From the NCBI GenBank assembly GCA_019828595.1, contig JAHQRK010000030.1, forward strand, positions 1 to 64,000: a stretch of 64,000 nucleotides of DNA. Reading direction: 5' to 3'. Below are positions 39,651-50,100 of the stretch, piece by piece (position 1 is the first letter of the stretch; each line of letters starts with the position of its first letter). The translations under genes were made by a program, and so were the position numbers. The notes beneath the pieces were generated by a model, which searched no databases, had not been told where the DNA came from, and saw only the letters and a program-made list of their open reading frames with translations. Origin of the DNA: Aphanomyces cochlioides. Its lineage: Eukaryota; Oomycota; Saprolegniomycetes; Saprolegniales; Verrucalvaceae.

Positions 39651-42600
39651 ATGTTGCGAACGCAACGTCTGTCGCGTTCCGTGGCTAAGGTGGTCGCGGC
39701 CGGTCTCTTCACCAAGTTCCCCATACTCGAACTGACCACTGCCAACCTCAATGGGCTGAAAGACAACGGACATCTTGTGGCGCGGCGACTCCAAATTCCG
39801 ACCCAAGCCGTTTTCTTTCAAGAAACCAAAATCAATAACATCAAACATCTCGAAACCTTCCAACTCCACCTCAACAACGAAGTAGGCGTTGGCAAATACA
39901 AGCTCTTCACCAACGATCTCCGCACTGATCGCGTCGACTCACTCAACAATCGGCGCTGCGGTGTGGCATCGTATTTCCATGGATCCATGCCTGGATTCCT
40001 CGACCTGCAACACTTGACCACCCATGACCGACCTGGAAGATACATGGTTGTTCGAACTCAGTGGGACGGCGTTCCTGTGTACTTTCACAACGTCTATGCC
40101 CCGGTTATCGCTCACTCTCGAGCACCGTTTTTCGACGATCTGCCTCGCGACTTTGAAGACGACAGCATTCACTTTGTCGGAGGCGATTTCAACTTACCCC
40201 TGGAAGAGCATCTGGACGCGACTCGACCTCGCCAAGACCACAACGCTGGTAAGGCGGAATGCATTGCCTGGCTTTCAGCACTTGGTGTTATCGATGCGTG
40301 GAGGATGCACCACCCCAACGAGCGCGTTTACAGCGGCCCTGGTCGAAGCAACCGCCTCGACTACCTGTTTGTGGACCAAGATATCGTCGCTCAAACGTAC
40401 GCACGTTCAAGCTATTCCCCAAGCAGCTTTGCAGGCGACCACATGGAACACAAAGTGGTCCTCTCCTGCGAGCAGCGAGCTCCCGACCGAAGTTACTGGC
40501 GCCTCCCCCGTGAGCTCTTAAAGAACCCTCAAGTAGTCGCAGCGATCAAGGCCGAAGCCAATCAACTTTTGGACGAGATGCGCGCAGACGACACTCAAAA
40601 CTTTGGCGCAAAGTGGTACGGCTGGTTGAAGAGAATGAAGAAGCGTCTCCAAGTCAGTCATCGCCAGTACATTGACTCGATGAAGTACACACTCAACAGC
40701 CTCAAGATGAAGTGGCTTACTTCCCGCCGAGCATTCGACATGGGACTCGTTGAGACATCCATTGTTAATACCGCCCGTCAAGCCCTTGACACTGCCCGCA
40801 GCGAGTACCGACAGTTCAACCTGGATCAGCAATTCGACTTTCACGCCAACGTCAACGAGCGAGGTACCAGTCACTTTTTTCGTCGACCCAAGGGGATCAA
40901 AGTGCCGCTCTCGTCCGTGACAATCAACGGTGTAACGTCGACTGACCCGTCTGAAGTCAAGGCTGGTTTTACGTCTCATTGGAAAAACATCATGGTCACT
41001 CCAAGAGACCAACCACCGTTGAATCGGGCCCGTCGCCGAGCTATCATTCGAGCCATTACTCGACGTCTCACTCAAGAACAGCGCGACGCTCTGGAAAGTC
41101 CTCTCACGGCGGAAGACCTGTGCGGCGCGCTCAAGTCTATGAACCCGAACAAGTCTCCTGGTTCAGACGGCTGGCCTGCAGCTTTCTTTCAAGTCTCCCC
41201 GGACGTATTCGCCCAAATCCTGCTCAAGGTGTTCAACTACCAACTCACCCATCACGGTCACCTCCTGCTCCAACAACGCCGAAGTGCAGTGGCGCTCTTG
41301 TTCAAGGCTGGAGACAGAGGCGACCCTGGCAACTATCGGCCGATTACTCTCATGTCGGTTGAAGTCAAGATTCTATCGCGGGCGCTGGCCTACCGTCTTG
41401 CACAAGTTGCCCCATACCTCGCTCACCCAAGCCAAGCTGGTTTTGTCCCTGGCCGTCGCTTGCACGACCACGTGATGCTGGTACAAGCATTGCAGACTTT
41501 CTGTACCAATGAAGACCACGACTACTACGCGACGTTTCTCGACTTTTCCAAGGCATACGATATGGTTGACCAAGGCTTTCTCTTCGACGTACTCAAGGAG
41601 ATGAACATCGGTCCCACATTTGTGTCTTGGGTTCAGTTGCTTTACAATACGCCTCTGGTCCAGATCATTTTCAACGACGGTCTTGGCCCTACCATACGGC
41701 CTACCCGCGGAGTCAAGCAAGGTTGCCCCCTATCGTGCATGCTCTTCGTACTTTACCTCGAGCCACTCGGCGAAATGCTACGCGGATCTCCTGATTTTGG
41801 TATTCCCCTTCCAAATGGAGACTCACTGACGAGCATCTACTTTGCCGACGACACGACTCTACTCTCGTCATCCCTCCAAGCGGCGGTCGAGCAAATGGCA
41901 ATTGTCGAAGACTTTTGCTCTGTGTCTGGAGCTCGTCTCAACGTTGCCAAGTGCATGACTTTGGCGCTCAACAACAATCTCGATATCGAAGACATCGACG
42001 ATGGTGGCCTCTTGAACGTCTTGCCGAGCGAGAAGCCAGTGAAATACCTTGGTATTCTCTTTGGCCACCGACTGCCGCGCGATTTTCAAGTCCAGCAACT
42101 GAACGACAAGTTTCTGGCTGCGTTTCAAACGTGGGGAAGTCGTGCGCGAACCATCCAAGGCCGCAAACTCATCGTATCGACCATGTTGTTGTCGTTGTTA
42201 TGGCATGTCACGGCTGCAGTGTATGTGCCTCCAACGATGGTTGCCGTTTGGCAAAGAATGGTCAACAAGTACATCCTTGGTCGGAAGACGCAAATCACCG
42301 ACCATCATCGCTCAACTATTTGCCGCAAGTGGCAGTTCGATCAAAAACTCGGCCTCGGTATTCCGCATGTGGCTTCGAAGCTTCGGACTCAGCGACTGCT
42401 GCGGCTCCAACTCTTGATGCAGCCCAATTCACCCAACACATTTGCCCCATGGAAGTTGCTTGTCAAGAGACAATTTTCCCGTGTCATGAACAAGCTGTAT
42501 CGCGACACCCACCCGTTCGACTTTCTCACGTACTTCCCCAACCACAGCTCCAAGTGGTTGTTTTTGTGGGAGCTGCATCCTCTTTGGCACGACATTTGGC

Positions 42601-43805
42601 ATCAATGGGCCGCCACACCTATGGCCAAGCGAACCGCTTCGCCACCAAGCCTCGAAGAACTTTTGAACCTCCCCGTGTGGCTGACATCCTACCCCGCTCT
42701 GCAAGTTGGTCCTGCGGGTGCTACATCAAATGTCGTGAAGACTGCTCTGTGTCGTCGATGGTGTAGACATGCGTCTCAAAACGGTTTCCACTGCCTCAAA
42801 GACTTCTTGACACGGCAAGGGACATGGCCTACAAGAGCTGCGTTTATTGATCGACTGTCATCCAACAACCGTGCGGCACAAGTGACGTTACAAGCGAACG
42901 GCGCGATGGGATTTGCAGCACCCGAACGTGCTGGTCAAGTTTATAGCCACCTCACCAAGATATTCGACCAAGTCCTCCGCACGTCTGGCGTTCGAACTGG
43001 AACTGCTTTGACCGATATCGATACAACAAGTCACCCTTTCAAGGCACTTTTCAAAGATCAATTGCTATCCTTCGAGCGTTGGCCCAAGCGACTCGTATCA
43101 CGTTTGGCGCATCACGCCCCTTCGGATGGAAAACCGCACCCAGTGGCGACATCGTCCCGCGTCGAGCAACAAGATATTGCGACCTACGTGCGACTCATCC
43201 GCAAAACATGCCGTTGGCCGCCTCCCCTCCATGGCGACGTTTGGTTTCGACTGTTGTTCAACATGCTGCCTGTCAACTCGCGCTTGTTCTACTTGCAACC
43301 TCAGCAGCCAGACGTAATTTGCTGTGTCTATACCAATTGCGACGCACCGGAGAACCAACACCACGCCTTCCACACCTGCTCTCGCGTGTATCCCCTTTGG
43401 CGTTTTCACGCGACCGCTTGGCGATGCTTCGGTGTCAATTTCGATTGGACTGCCATCACCAACATCGACCGCTTTCAAGTCAACGAACGCGGTAGCCAGC
43501 TTCAAGACATACTGTTTGTGCTCTGGGCTCTTCTGTGTGCTTCCAACCTTCACTATATTTGGACAACGCACAACGCCGCCAAGTTCGAATCGAAGAAGCC
43601 GCCTCCGCCAGAAATTTGGCAAGAAGTCAGCTTCATCCGATGGCATGCATCGATCCGCAGATGGCTTCGCCTCCAAGAAGTTGACAGCCCTCAACGAGTG
43701 GAAGCAATATCAGCAATCAATACTTTGCATAGACAACCTGTCTATCGCCCACTGGTAGCCAAGTACCCGACTTTGCTCGCGCTCCAACCTTCAGCCCCAA
43801 ATTAA
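39651..43805 (+). CDS. LINE B1 ORF2: APE endonuclease and reverse transcriptase
   Basis: 1384 residues from the ATG at 39651, which precedes the first endonuclease motif. The endonuclease is complete: ANLNGL, QETK, NVYAP, GGDFN (about residue 177), RLDYLF and GDHMEH. Reverse transcriptase: YRPITLMSVEVKIL, QAGFVPGRR, FLDFSKAYD (near 628), GVKQGCPLS and FADD (near 731). A Cys/His finger lies near 1224 (C-x4-C..H..C). There is no RNase H. The domain order matches LINE A ORF2, but the sequence is clearly diverged. The endonuclease probably recognises the 5' end of the tRNA-Ala gene (inference from the insertion site). Confidence 0.94.
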   Translation: MLRTQRLSRSVAKVVAAGLFTKFPILELTTANLNGLKDNGHLVARRLQIPTQAVFFQETKINNIKHLETFQLHLNNEVGVGKYKLFTNDLRTDRVDSLNNRRCGVASYFHGSMPGFLDLQHLTTHDRPGRYMVVRTQWDGVPVYFHNVYAPVIAHSRAPFFDDLPRDFEDDSIHFVGGDFNLPLEEHLDATRPRQDHNAGKAECIAWLSALGVIDAWRMHHPNERVYSGPGRSNRLDYLFVDQDIVAQTYARSSYSPSSFAGDHMEHKVVLSCEQRAPDRSYWRLPRELLKNPQVVAAIKAEANQLLDEMRADDTQNFGAKWYGWLKRMKKRLQVSHRQYIDSMKYTLNSLKMKWLTSRRAFDMGLVETSIVNTARQALDTARSEYRQFNLDQQFDFHANVNERGTSHFFRRPKGIKVPLSSVTINGVTSTDPSEVKAGFTSHWKNIMVTPRDQPPLNRARRRAIIRAITRRLTQEQRDALESPLTAEDLCGALKSMNPNKSPGSDGWPAAFFQVSPDVFAQILLKVFNYQLTHHGHLLLQQRRSAVALLFKAGDRGDPGNYRPITLMSVEVKILSRALAYRLAQVAPYLAHPSQAGFVPGRRLHDHVMLVQALQTFCTNEDHDYYATFLDFSKAYDMVDQGFLFDVLKEMNIGPTFVSWVQLLYNTPLVQIIFNDGLGPTIRPTRGVKQGCPLSCMLFVLYLEPLGEMLRGSPDFGIPLPNGDSLTSIYFADDTTLLSSSLQAAVEQMAIVEDFCSVSGARLNVAKCMTLALNNNLDIEDIDDGGLLNVLPSEKPVKYLGILFGHRLPRDFQVQQLNDKFLAAFQTWGSRARTIQGRKLIVSTMLLSLLWHVTAAVYVPPTMVAVWQRMVNKYILGRKTQITDHHRSTICRKWQFDQKLGLGIPHVASKLRTQRLLRLQLLMQPNSPNTFAPWKLLVKRQFSRVMNKLYRDTHPFDFLTYFPNHSSKWLFLWELHPLWHDIWHQWAATPMAKRTASPPSLEELLNLPVWLTSYPALQVGPAGATSNVVKTALCRRWCRHASQNGFHCLKDFLTRQGTWPTRAAFIDRLSSNNRAAQVTLQANGAMGFAAPERAGQVYSHLTKIFDQVLRTSGVRTGTALTDIDTTSHPFKALFKDQLLSFERWPKRLVSRLAHHAPSDGKPHPVATSSRVEQQDIATYVRLIRKTCRWPPPLHGDVWFRLLFNMLPVNSRLFYLQPQQPDVICCVYTNCDAPENQHHAFHTCSRVYPLWRFHATAWRCFGVNFDWTAITNIDRFQVNERGSQLQDILFVLWALLCASNLHYIWTTHNAAKFESKKPPPPEIWQEVSFIRWHASIRRWLRLQEVDSPQRVEAISAINTLHRQPVYRPLVAKYPTLLALQPSAPN

Positions 43806-43962
43806 CAAGCCCCAAGTATTTATTCAACAAGTCAAAAATCGCTGTACTCCAAAGCCCAAAGTAGAAAATCTGCTGAAGCATTTGGAAGTGGGATGAGCCG
43901 TTAGTAGGCAATATTAGTATTAGTAGATATTGAAAGTCTATTAATATACCTCCCCATTGCAG
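43806..43962 (+). other. LINE B1 3' UTR with terminal hairpin
   Basis: The 9 bp hairpin ATTAGTAGA/TCTATTAAT spans 43919-43945; its 3' arm runs into TTAATATAC (43941-43949), 13 bases before the end. The block GGAAGTGGGATGAGCC upstream and CTCCCCATTG downstream are shared with B2, so these two have related 3' ends. Confidence 0.75.
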
Positions 43963-43976
43963 TGAGCTACATCCCC

Positions 43977-44389
43977 TCTCCCGTCAACTGCTCAAGCAAT
44001 CGGTGGGCGATCCAATTCGTGATATCTGTAGAGCGATATTGGATGAGCCTGACGGAGAATTCTTGGTTGTTTCTGTCACTGATTCAACATCCCATTGCTG
44101 GGTCCTCGCCAAGCGATACAAGCGCTGCATAGACCGAAGTCTATGTATGATCCAAGACAATGAAAATGTATACCCCCTGGGTCAGATGCCAAGAGTCAGT
44201 TTTATCCGACATATTCGCCGTGTTAGCTTACAAACACCGAAGAAATCGAAGTCCCAACGTCGAAGCGAATCAAGAAAACGAAAAGCCAAATTGATTTCCA
44301 ATTCAGCCTAGCAGTTGGAAATGGGATGAGCCTTCGGGCAATATTAGTTTGTAGTTTACATTAACTACAAATAGACTCCCCATTGACAT
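43977..44389 (+). mobile_element. LINE B2, 413 bp element
   Basis: It is flanked by TGAGCTACATCCCC on both sides (43963-43976 and 44390-44403), so it is a separate insertion at the same tRNA-Ala site. Its 3' end shares two blocks with B1 and has its own hairpin TTTGTAGTT/TACATT/AACTACAAA (44348-44371). The 5' end cuts into an open frame with no ATG, as expected for a 5'-truncated LINE of a third type. A non-autonomous element is the alternative, since its first bases (CCGTCAACTGCTCAAG) resemble the B3 leader. Confidence 0.8.
43979..44311 (+). pseudogene. C-terminal fragment of an unrecognised LINE protein (B2)
   Basis: The frame is open from the element's 5' edge to the stop at 44311, with no ATG near its start (a GTG lies at 44003). 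About 110 residues: a compact part with SHCWVLAKRY and CMIQDNENVYPL, then a strongly basic tail (KKSKSQRRSESRKRKAKL). It matches neither the B1 nor the B3 ORF2 C-terminus as far as I can see. The His-x-Trp-Val-Leu pattern faintly recalls Ulp1-type cysteine proteases found in some LINEs, but that is too weak for a call. Confidence 0.5.
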
Positions 44390-44466
44390 TGAGCTACATC
44401 CCCCCCACTTTTACTTTTGCCGTCAACCACTCAAGTCAACTGCCAAAGTAAGGTACCCCGCGCACC

Positions 44467-47001
44467 ATGTCGTCCGCCGCCGCTTCCGTTCCCGCCACCG
44501 ATCTCGAATCCGCCAAGCAAGTTGTCCTGCCTCCTGCTGAGAACCTCTCTCCCAAGGAAAGTTTCGAAAGCGCTGTCGACCCGCCGTTGCAATCGCTCCA
44601 TCCTGGTGAGGATGAGGATGTTGCACTTGGCCCAGTCGACGCCGACGCCGCGAATGCCGCCGATCCTTCTCCTCCCGAAGAACACGAAGATATGTCAAGC
44701 AAGACTAATTCGAAAGTTTCCGTCGATCGCCAAGATGGTTTGTACGAGCGCGTCGAAGATACCACCAAGCCCCAGGATAGCCCTCCAACCGACCAAGCCG
44801 GCGATCCCGCATCCCGTCGAGTTCTCATTGATCTCTCCGACCCACTTGACACTCCCCTACGCGAGATAACGCCGCAACAACAACCCAAGAAAATGTCCTA
44901 CGCCGATCTCCTCAAGAGCGGCCAAGGAAATACACCTCCAAAAAAAGTCAAGACAGTTGTCACTCGTCCCAAGACCGAGTACCTCGACAAGCTCATCGAA
45001 CTTGCAAGCCAAGAAGACGCAAGCGAGGAAGACTTGCTTGAAGCCATCTCCAAGGCAACGCCGGTCAAGACCAAGAGGGCCACCACGACGATGTGGATCG
45101 AAACTGGTGGAGCCTTTGCAGACAAGCAGTACTCCAACGAGAAGATCATCGATGCGCTCTTCAAAGAGAACCAAGACGCCGACTGGGCGGATCTCCTATT
45201 GGATTTCGTTCAGCTCAACAAAACACGCACCGGTGACATCGTTGTGTCCATTACCTCGAAAGTCGTGAAGGACCAGCTCGTTGGCAAACCCATCTCGATC
45301 TTTGGTAAGACTTTTACCATTCCAGCGCCTACTGCCAAAATCAGTGGATCAACGAAAGACTCGACCGACCCCATGGACAAGTTCTTCTTCATGGACATTG
45401 TTGGCATCCGCTTCAACTTCGACTCGGGGAAGCTCTTTCGTTTGCTACGTCGTCTGAAGATGAAGCCGATCTTTCAAGCATATCGACAATACATACCCAA
45501 TGTCTCCTGTCAATCCAATGTGTGGCGCGTCTACTTCTTGGAAGCAGAAGTCCCCAAACAACTTGTAGTCAATGGACACCCCGCCGATCAGCTGAAACTT
45601 GACGGCGTGGCCTACAACGTGTTCGTCAAGAACTTTGAACGCTCCGCTGCTCGCACCACTGGCGTTTCGCCTCATTGCTTGGAATTGGATCACGCTGCTG
45701 CGGTGATGCAAAGCCAAGGGAAGCAAGCGCCCGAACCACAACAAGAACAAAATGACGAAGACCAAGGAGCCCAACAAGCCAAACGAGCAAAAACGGACCA
45801 AGAACAAAAGCCCGACGAACCTACAACCCAACGTGAAATTGAAGAGTCAAAAGATATGGAAATAACACCTCCCGAACCCGAAACAATTGCCCCGGTTGAT
45901 GCTCCGCCGTTGAGTGGTGACATGGAGGTTGATCCAAAATCAGCTAAACGTGCCACGATTCAGTCAACTGATGAAGACGGATTTGTTGTACCGCGCTCAA
46001 AGAAGAGAGTTGTCGCTGAGCAAGCGTCGTCATCGGCAGTCTTGTGGGCCTCCGACAACTTCTTTGATGTCCTCGCAACGATTGAGATTACCACTATGCC
46101 AGTGGACTCTCAGCATGAAACTCCAACTCGAGTGTACTTACCCACGATCACGAAGATCCCCGAAGGTGTAGTCACCACTCGCGACGCCTTCGTCAAGAAA
46201 CAACAAGTTGTCGAAAACAAGCTTCGATGGCATCCTGACAACCTCACAATGGACGAGCTAGTCCAGGTGCTCCGTACCAGTGTCGAGGAAGGGGCCGCTT
46301 TTCAACACCACAACCAAGTCAACACAGCCGATATCTCCGGGACGGAGCTCGATGTGGTCGACTACATCCGTCGATGCAACGTCGACGGCCTCTGGAAGGT
46401 GGTGCACTCACACACCCAAAACATGAACGTAGTCCTGACCAAGTTAGCCACGCATGCGTACAGTGATTACCTCAAGGTCGTCCGTATGCACGCTTGGCAA
46501 CGATGGATGTCGGCGACACAGCTACCAGTGGTTGATTCGTTCACCAATGGCTTCAAATTTGCCTTCCAAGAACACCCCAAGTGGACCAGACTCGAAGCAA
46601 TATCGAGCGTCGGAGAGTTCTTCGAAGCTGCGCCAAAACACCCTGCCTTCTCAACGGAACAAGTGGAAGATGCACTCGCCGCGTTCGAATTGTGGCTCGC
46701 TGTTCAAGCGCCATTAGTATTCAGAAACGACGAGTGGATTTTATACCTCACACGCCAACCGGTAGCATGGCTGCCAACAAAGCATGGCCGCATGTTGGCT
46801 CCCAATACGTTGTGGGCCTTGCTCAAGTCGCCGTTTGGGCAATACTTCGCTGAAGAGCTCAATCGCGTCTGCAAGTCGGAGATGTCGTCGCGGATCTGGC
46901 AACTCAGTATCGATGCCTACCAGCCTACAGACAACTCGTTAACAGCGTTCGTCGGTAACGACAATACCCGCCTGCAGCGCAGGAACAACTTGTTGTACTA
47001 A
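44467..47001 (+). CDS. LINE B3 ORF1: RNA-binding protein
   Basis: 844 residues, ATG at 44467. Residues 1 to about 200 are acidic and disordered. An RRM-like region lies at about 300-392 (KFFFMDIVGIRF, WRVYFLEAEVP, YNVFVKNF). A Gln/Lys/Glu-rich linker contains a basic stretch (KRAK) near 437. The C-terminal domain at about 730-810 includes LAVQAPLVFRNDEW, the same pattern as in LINE A and B1. No zinc knuckle is seen. Role as for other LINE ORF1 proteins (inference). Confidence 0.87.
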   Translation: MSSAAASVPATDLESAKQVVLPPAENLSPKESFESAVDPPLQSLHPGEDEDVALGPVDADAANAADPSPPEEHEDMSSKTNSKVSVDRQDGLYERVEDTTKPQDSPPTDQAGDPASRRVLIDLSDPLDTPLREITPQQQPKKMSYADLLKSGQGNTPPKKVKTVVTRPKTEYLDKLIELASQEDASEEDLLEAISKATPVKTKRATTTMWIETGGAFADKQYSNEKIIDALFKENQDADWADLLLDFVQLNKTRTGDIVVSITSKVVKDQLVGKPISIFGKTFTIPAPTAKISGSTKDSTDPMDKFFFMDIVGIRFNFDSGKLFRLLRRLKMKPIFQAYRQYIPNVSCQSNVWRVYFLEAEVPKQLVVNGHPADQLKLDGVAYNVFVKNFERSAARTTGVSPHCLELDHAAAVMQSQGKQAPEPQQEQNDEDQGAQQAKRAKTDQEQKPDEPTTQREIEESKDMEITPPEPETIAPVDAPPLSGDMEVDPKSAKRATIQSTDEDGFVVPRSKKRVVAEQASSSAVLWASDNFFDVLATIEITTMPVDSQHETPTRVYLPTITKIPEGVVTTRDAFVKKQQVVENKLRWHPDNLTMDELVQVLRTSVEEGAAFQHHNQVNTADISGTELDVVDYIRRCNVDGLWKVVHSHTQNMNVVLTKLATHAYSDYLKVVRMHAWQRWMSATQLPVVDSFTNGFKFAFQEHPKWTRLEAISSVGEFFEAAPKHPAFSTEQVEDALAAFELWLAVQAPLVFRNDEWILYLTRQPVAWLPTKHGRMLAPNTLWALLKSPFGQYFAEELNRVCKSEMSSRIWQLSIDAYQPTDNSLTAFVGNDNTRLQRRNNLLY

Positions 47002-47101
47002 GGTCTCCGCGGCCTCAGTCCAAGCAACCGCAACACATCCCAACCATCAACCCCCTCTACAACATCCATCAGCCACGTTTCCCAACTCAAAACTTACCAA
47101 C

Positions 47102-50100
47102 TTGTCTATCGTCACCGCCAACATCAACGGACTGGCGAGAGACAACGGAAACCAACTCGTCAACTCGATGATCTCAAGGCACGAGATTATTGCCCTACAA
47201 GAAACAAAATTTGCCAGTGAGAAGATGTTCTCCACGTTCAAGTTTCACCTTGATCATGCGCTTGGCCACAAGAACTACTTTATCGCTGCCAACGACCATC
47301 GGCTGCATGGAGAAGAACTTGAGCAATACAGATCCGGTGGCGTCGCCATGGTCTTCCATCATACGATTCCTGGCTTCGACTCACTTCAACACGAACGCCA
47401 ATACGACGTCGAAGATCGCTACATGGTTGTCAGTTCAATGTGGGGAGAAGACCCCATCTACTACCACAATGTTTACGCACCTGTTGTCGACAGCGAGCGC
47501 GACGCTTTCTTCGAGGCTTTGCCACGAAACTTTCCCATGGGATCCAAACACGTCGTCATGGGAGACTTCAACCTTCCAATGGATCGAACATTGGATTCCA
47601 GAGGCTCCACCAACTCGAACCACCAAGTCAACAGGCAGTCTTGCTTCGCTTGGCTTCAAGAGCTTGATGTCGTTGACGCTTGGAGATATTTCAACCCTAC
47701 AAAGTGTGTTTACTCTTCACCCAAGCGGCTCAATCGTCTTGATTACATCTTCCTGAACTCCGCCTTGTGCCGAATGTATTCCACTGGCGAATACTTTGAA
47801 CCTACAGCAAACACGGATCACATGTGGCATAAAGTGGAGCTCCAACCGGTGCAAACAACGCGGGTTAAAAGCTATTGGAAGCTGCCAAAAGAACTTCTGA
47901 CGATCCAAGAAGTCCGAGAAGCAATCGTGTCTGAGGCAAGAGACCTCCTCGAGCGCTTGAAAGTTTCGGACCGCCCAGGAGTCTTGTGGACGCAATGGCA
48001 ACGCCGCACCAAGCGCTTTCTTCAAAAGTACCATGCTCGGATAATCACAAGTCAAAGGAATGCACTCCAGGAAGCAAAAATCCTATGGTTACAAGCTCAG
48101 TTAAAGCATCATCGAGGACGACTCACCGAAGCAGCTCTCAATACTGCAAAGGCACAGTATGAGACGAAGACGCGAGACTTGAAACAACACCAAGCAGACT
48201 TGAGTTTCGACTTCCACGCAACCAAAAATGAAGCTCCGACAAGTCACTTCTTTCGAAAACCCCGGGCAAGGCAGTTCTCCATTCCTATCGTTGATTGTTA
48301 TGATGAACATGGGAATGTCACTGCCATACCCGAAGAAATCCACGCTGCATTCACTCGTCATTGGTCTGCAGTGATGAGCGAAGGCGACTTTCAACCTACA
48401 AGTCAACATGCCAAAGACCAATTCTTAACTGTGCTCGAAAGACACCTACCCCAAGACGACTCGGACATGTTGGACGCCCCATTAACGACTGAAGAACTGG
48501 CGCAATCCATCAAGACGATGAATCCTCACAAGTCGCCTGGAATTGACGGGTTCTCAGCTGGATTCTATCAATTGCATCCTACCTTGTTTGGCGAAATTTT
48601 GTCGATAGTCTTCAATCATCAGCTCCAGCAAGGCATCATGTTAGAATCGCAGAGATGGTCGGCGATATCATTGCTGTTCAAAGGTGGTGACCGCCGCAAC
48701 CCTGCGAACTACAGACCCATAGCCTTGATTCCGGTCGAAGTCAAAGTCCTATCACGCGCTTTAGCGTACAGAATGTCTCAAGTCCTACCAGCGATCATTC
48801 AACCTGGGCAAAATGGCTTTGTCAAGGGCAGACGCATCCATGACCATGTTATCTTCCTTCAAGATCTTCAACACCACTGCACGACCTTCAACCAAGAAGC
48901 CTATGCAATGTTCTTGGACTTTGAAAAGGCCTATGATCGTGTGAATCATGAATTCATGTTTGCCGTTCTCAAGAAGTTCAATGTCGGAGATCAGTTCATT
49001 GACTGGGTTAAGTTACTCTACAACCAAACCCAAGTCAGCTTGAACATCAATGGCAGACTTACCGATCCATTCTACCCGTCTCGAGGTGTCAAGCAAGGCG
49101 ATCCATTGTCGTCGATGCTCTTTGTATTGACGATCGAACCACTCGCTCAAATGCTTCGCAACCACCCCGAATACGGCTACGCTTTCTCGGACTCGGGGAT
49201 CGCATCGGTTCTTCTCTTCGCGGACGATACCACGCTCATCTCAAGCTCGGTTGGAGACTTGGAAGCGCAACTGGAGCTCGTCGATGAATTCTGTCGGCAT
49301 TCCGGCGCCAAGCTCAATCGCAACAAAAGCAAGGTCTTGACCCTAGACAATACTCAATCAGTTTTTGAACACCCAAGATTGACCATGGTACCAAGTGGAA
49401 GGCCAATCAAGTACCTTGGGATCGAGTTGGGACACAAGTTGGACCCTATGCTTCAAATCAATGCCATCACCGACAAGTTCTACAAGTCATTTACCACGTG
49501 GGCGTGTCGAGCAAGAACCCTCAAAGGCAGACGATTGCTTGTGAGCACAATGATCCTATCACAACTTTGGCATTACACCATGGTTCTTCCAATTCCAAAC
49601 CATACCGTGCAAAAATGGCAGTCGATGGTGAACAAGTTTGTCTTGAGTCGGCGCACACATGCCCAAGACAAGTATCTGGCCTTGGCCCCAAGTGGCTTGC
49701 TTCATGACTCAAAGACAGGCTTCAAAGTGCCGCATATCGCTTCGGTGATTCGAAAGCAACGCATCACACGTCTTCAACTTCTAGTCCAAACCAATCAGGA
49801 CAATCCTGAATTGTGGGCACTCTTACCAGCAGATCGATTGAAGCGCTGTATGTACCCATACTCGCGGGCAACAACTTGGGACTTCATGCTGTACAATCCT
49901 AGCGCAAACAATAAGCTTGTGCAGCGGGACTTGATCTCACCTCTTTGGAATGATATTTGGAAGCATTGGAGTCAAATTCCGCTCACAAACAAGACGCCAC
50001 ATGAACCTACGTTGAATCAGATGACGCAAATGCCATTGTGGCTGTCGTCGCACCCGCTTTTCCAAGTCCCGGGTCGAGATGGGATGTCATCGCTTGCAGT

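Larger units (their letters stand above)
36634..43962 (+). mobile_element. LINE B1, full length (7.3 kb)
   Basis: A non-LTR retrotransposon on the plus strand, opposite to the tRNA genes. It has a 54-base leader, ORF1, a 74-base gap, ORF2 and a 157-base 3' UTR without poly-A. It is bounded by identical TGAGCTACATCCCC (36620-36633 and 43963-43976), which is tRNA-Ala nucleotides 1-14. The target-primed strand was thus cut between tRNA nucleotides 14 and 15, and the second cut falls at the exact 5' boundary of the mature tRNA. Its base composition is more GC-rich than LINE A. Confidence 0.94.

Noticed and set aside
36634..43962. LTR retrotransposon or endogenous virus
   Set aside because: There are no long terminal repeats, protease, RNase H or integrase; the APE endonuclease plus RT layout is that of a LINE.
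44003..44311. Ulp1-type protease domain in B2
   Set aside because: Only a short His-x-Trp-like pattern is seen; no catalytic Asp/Cys arrangement can be shown in the remaining fragment.
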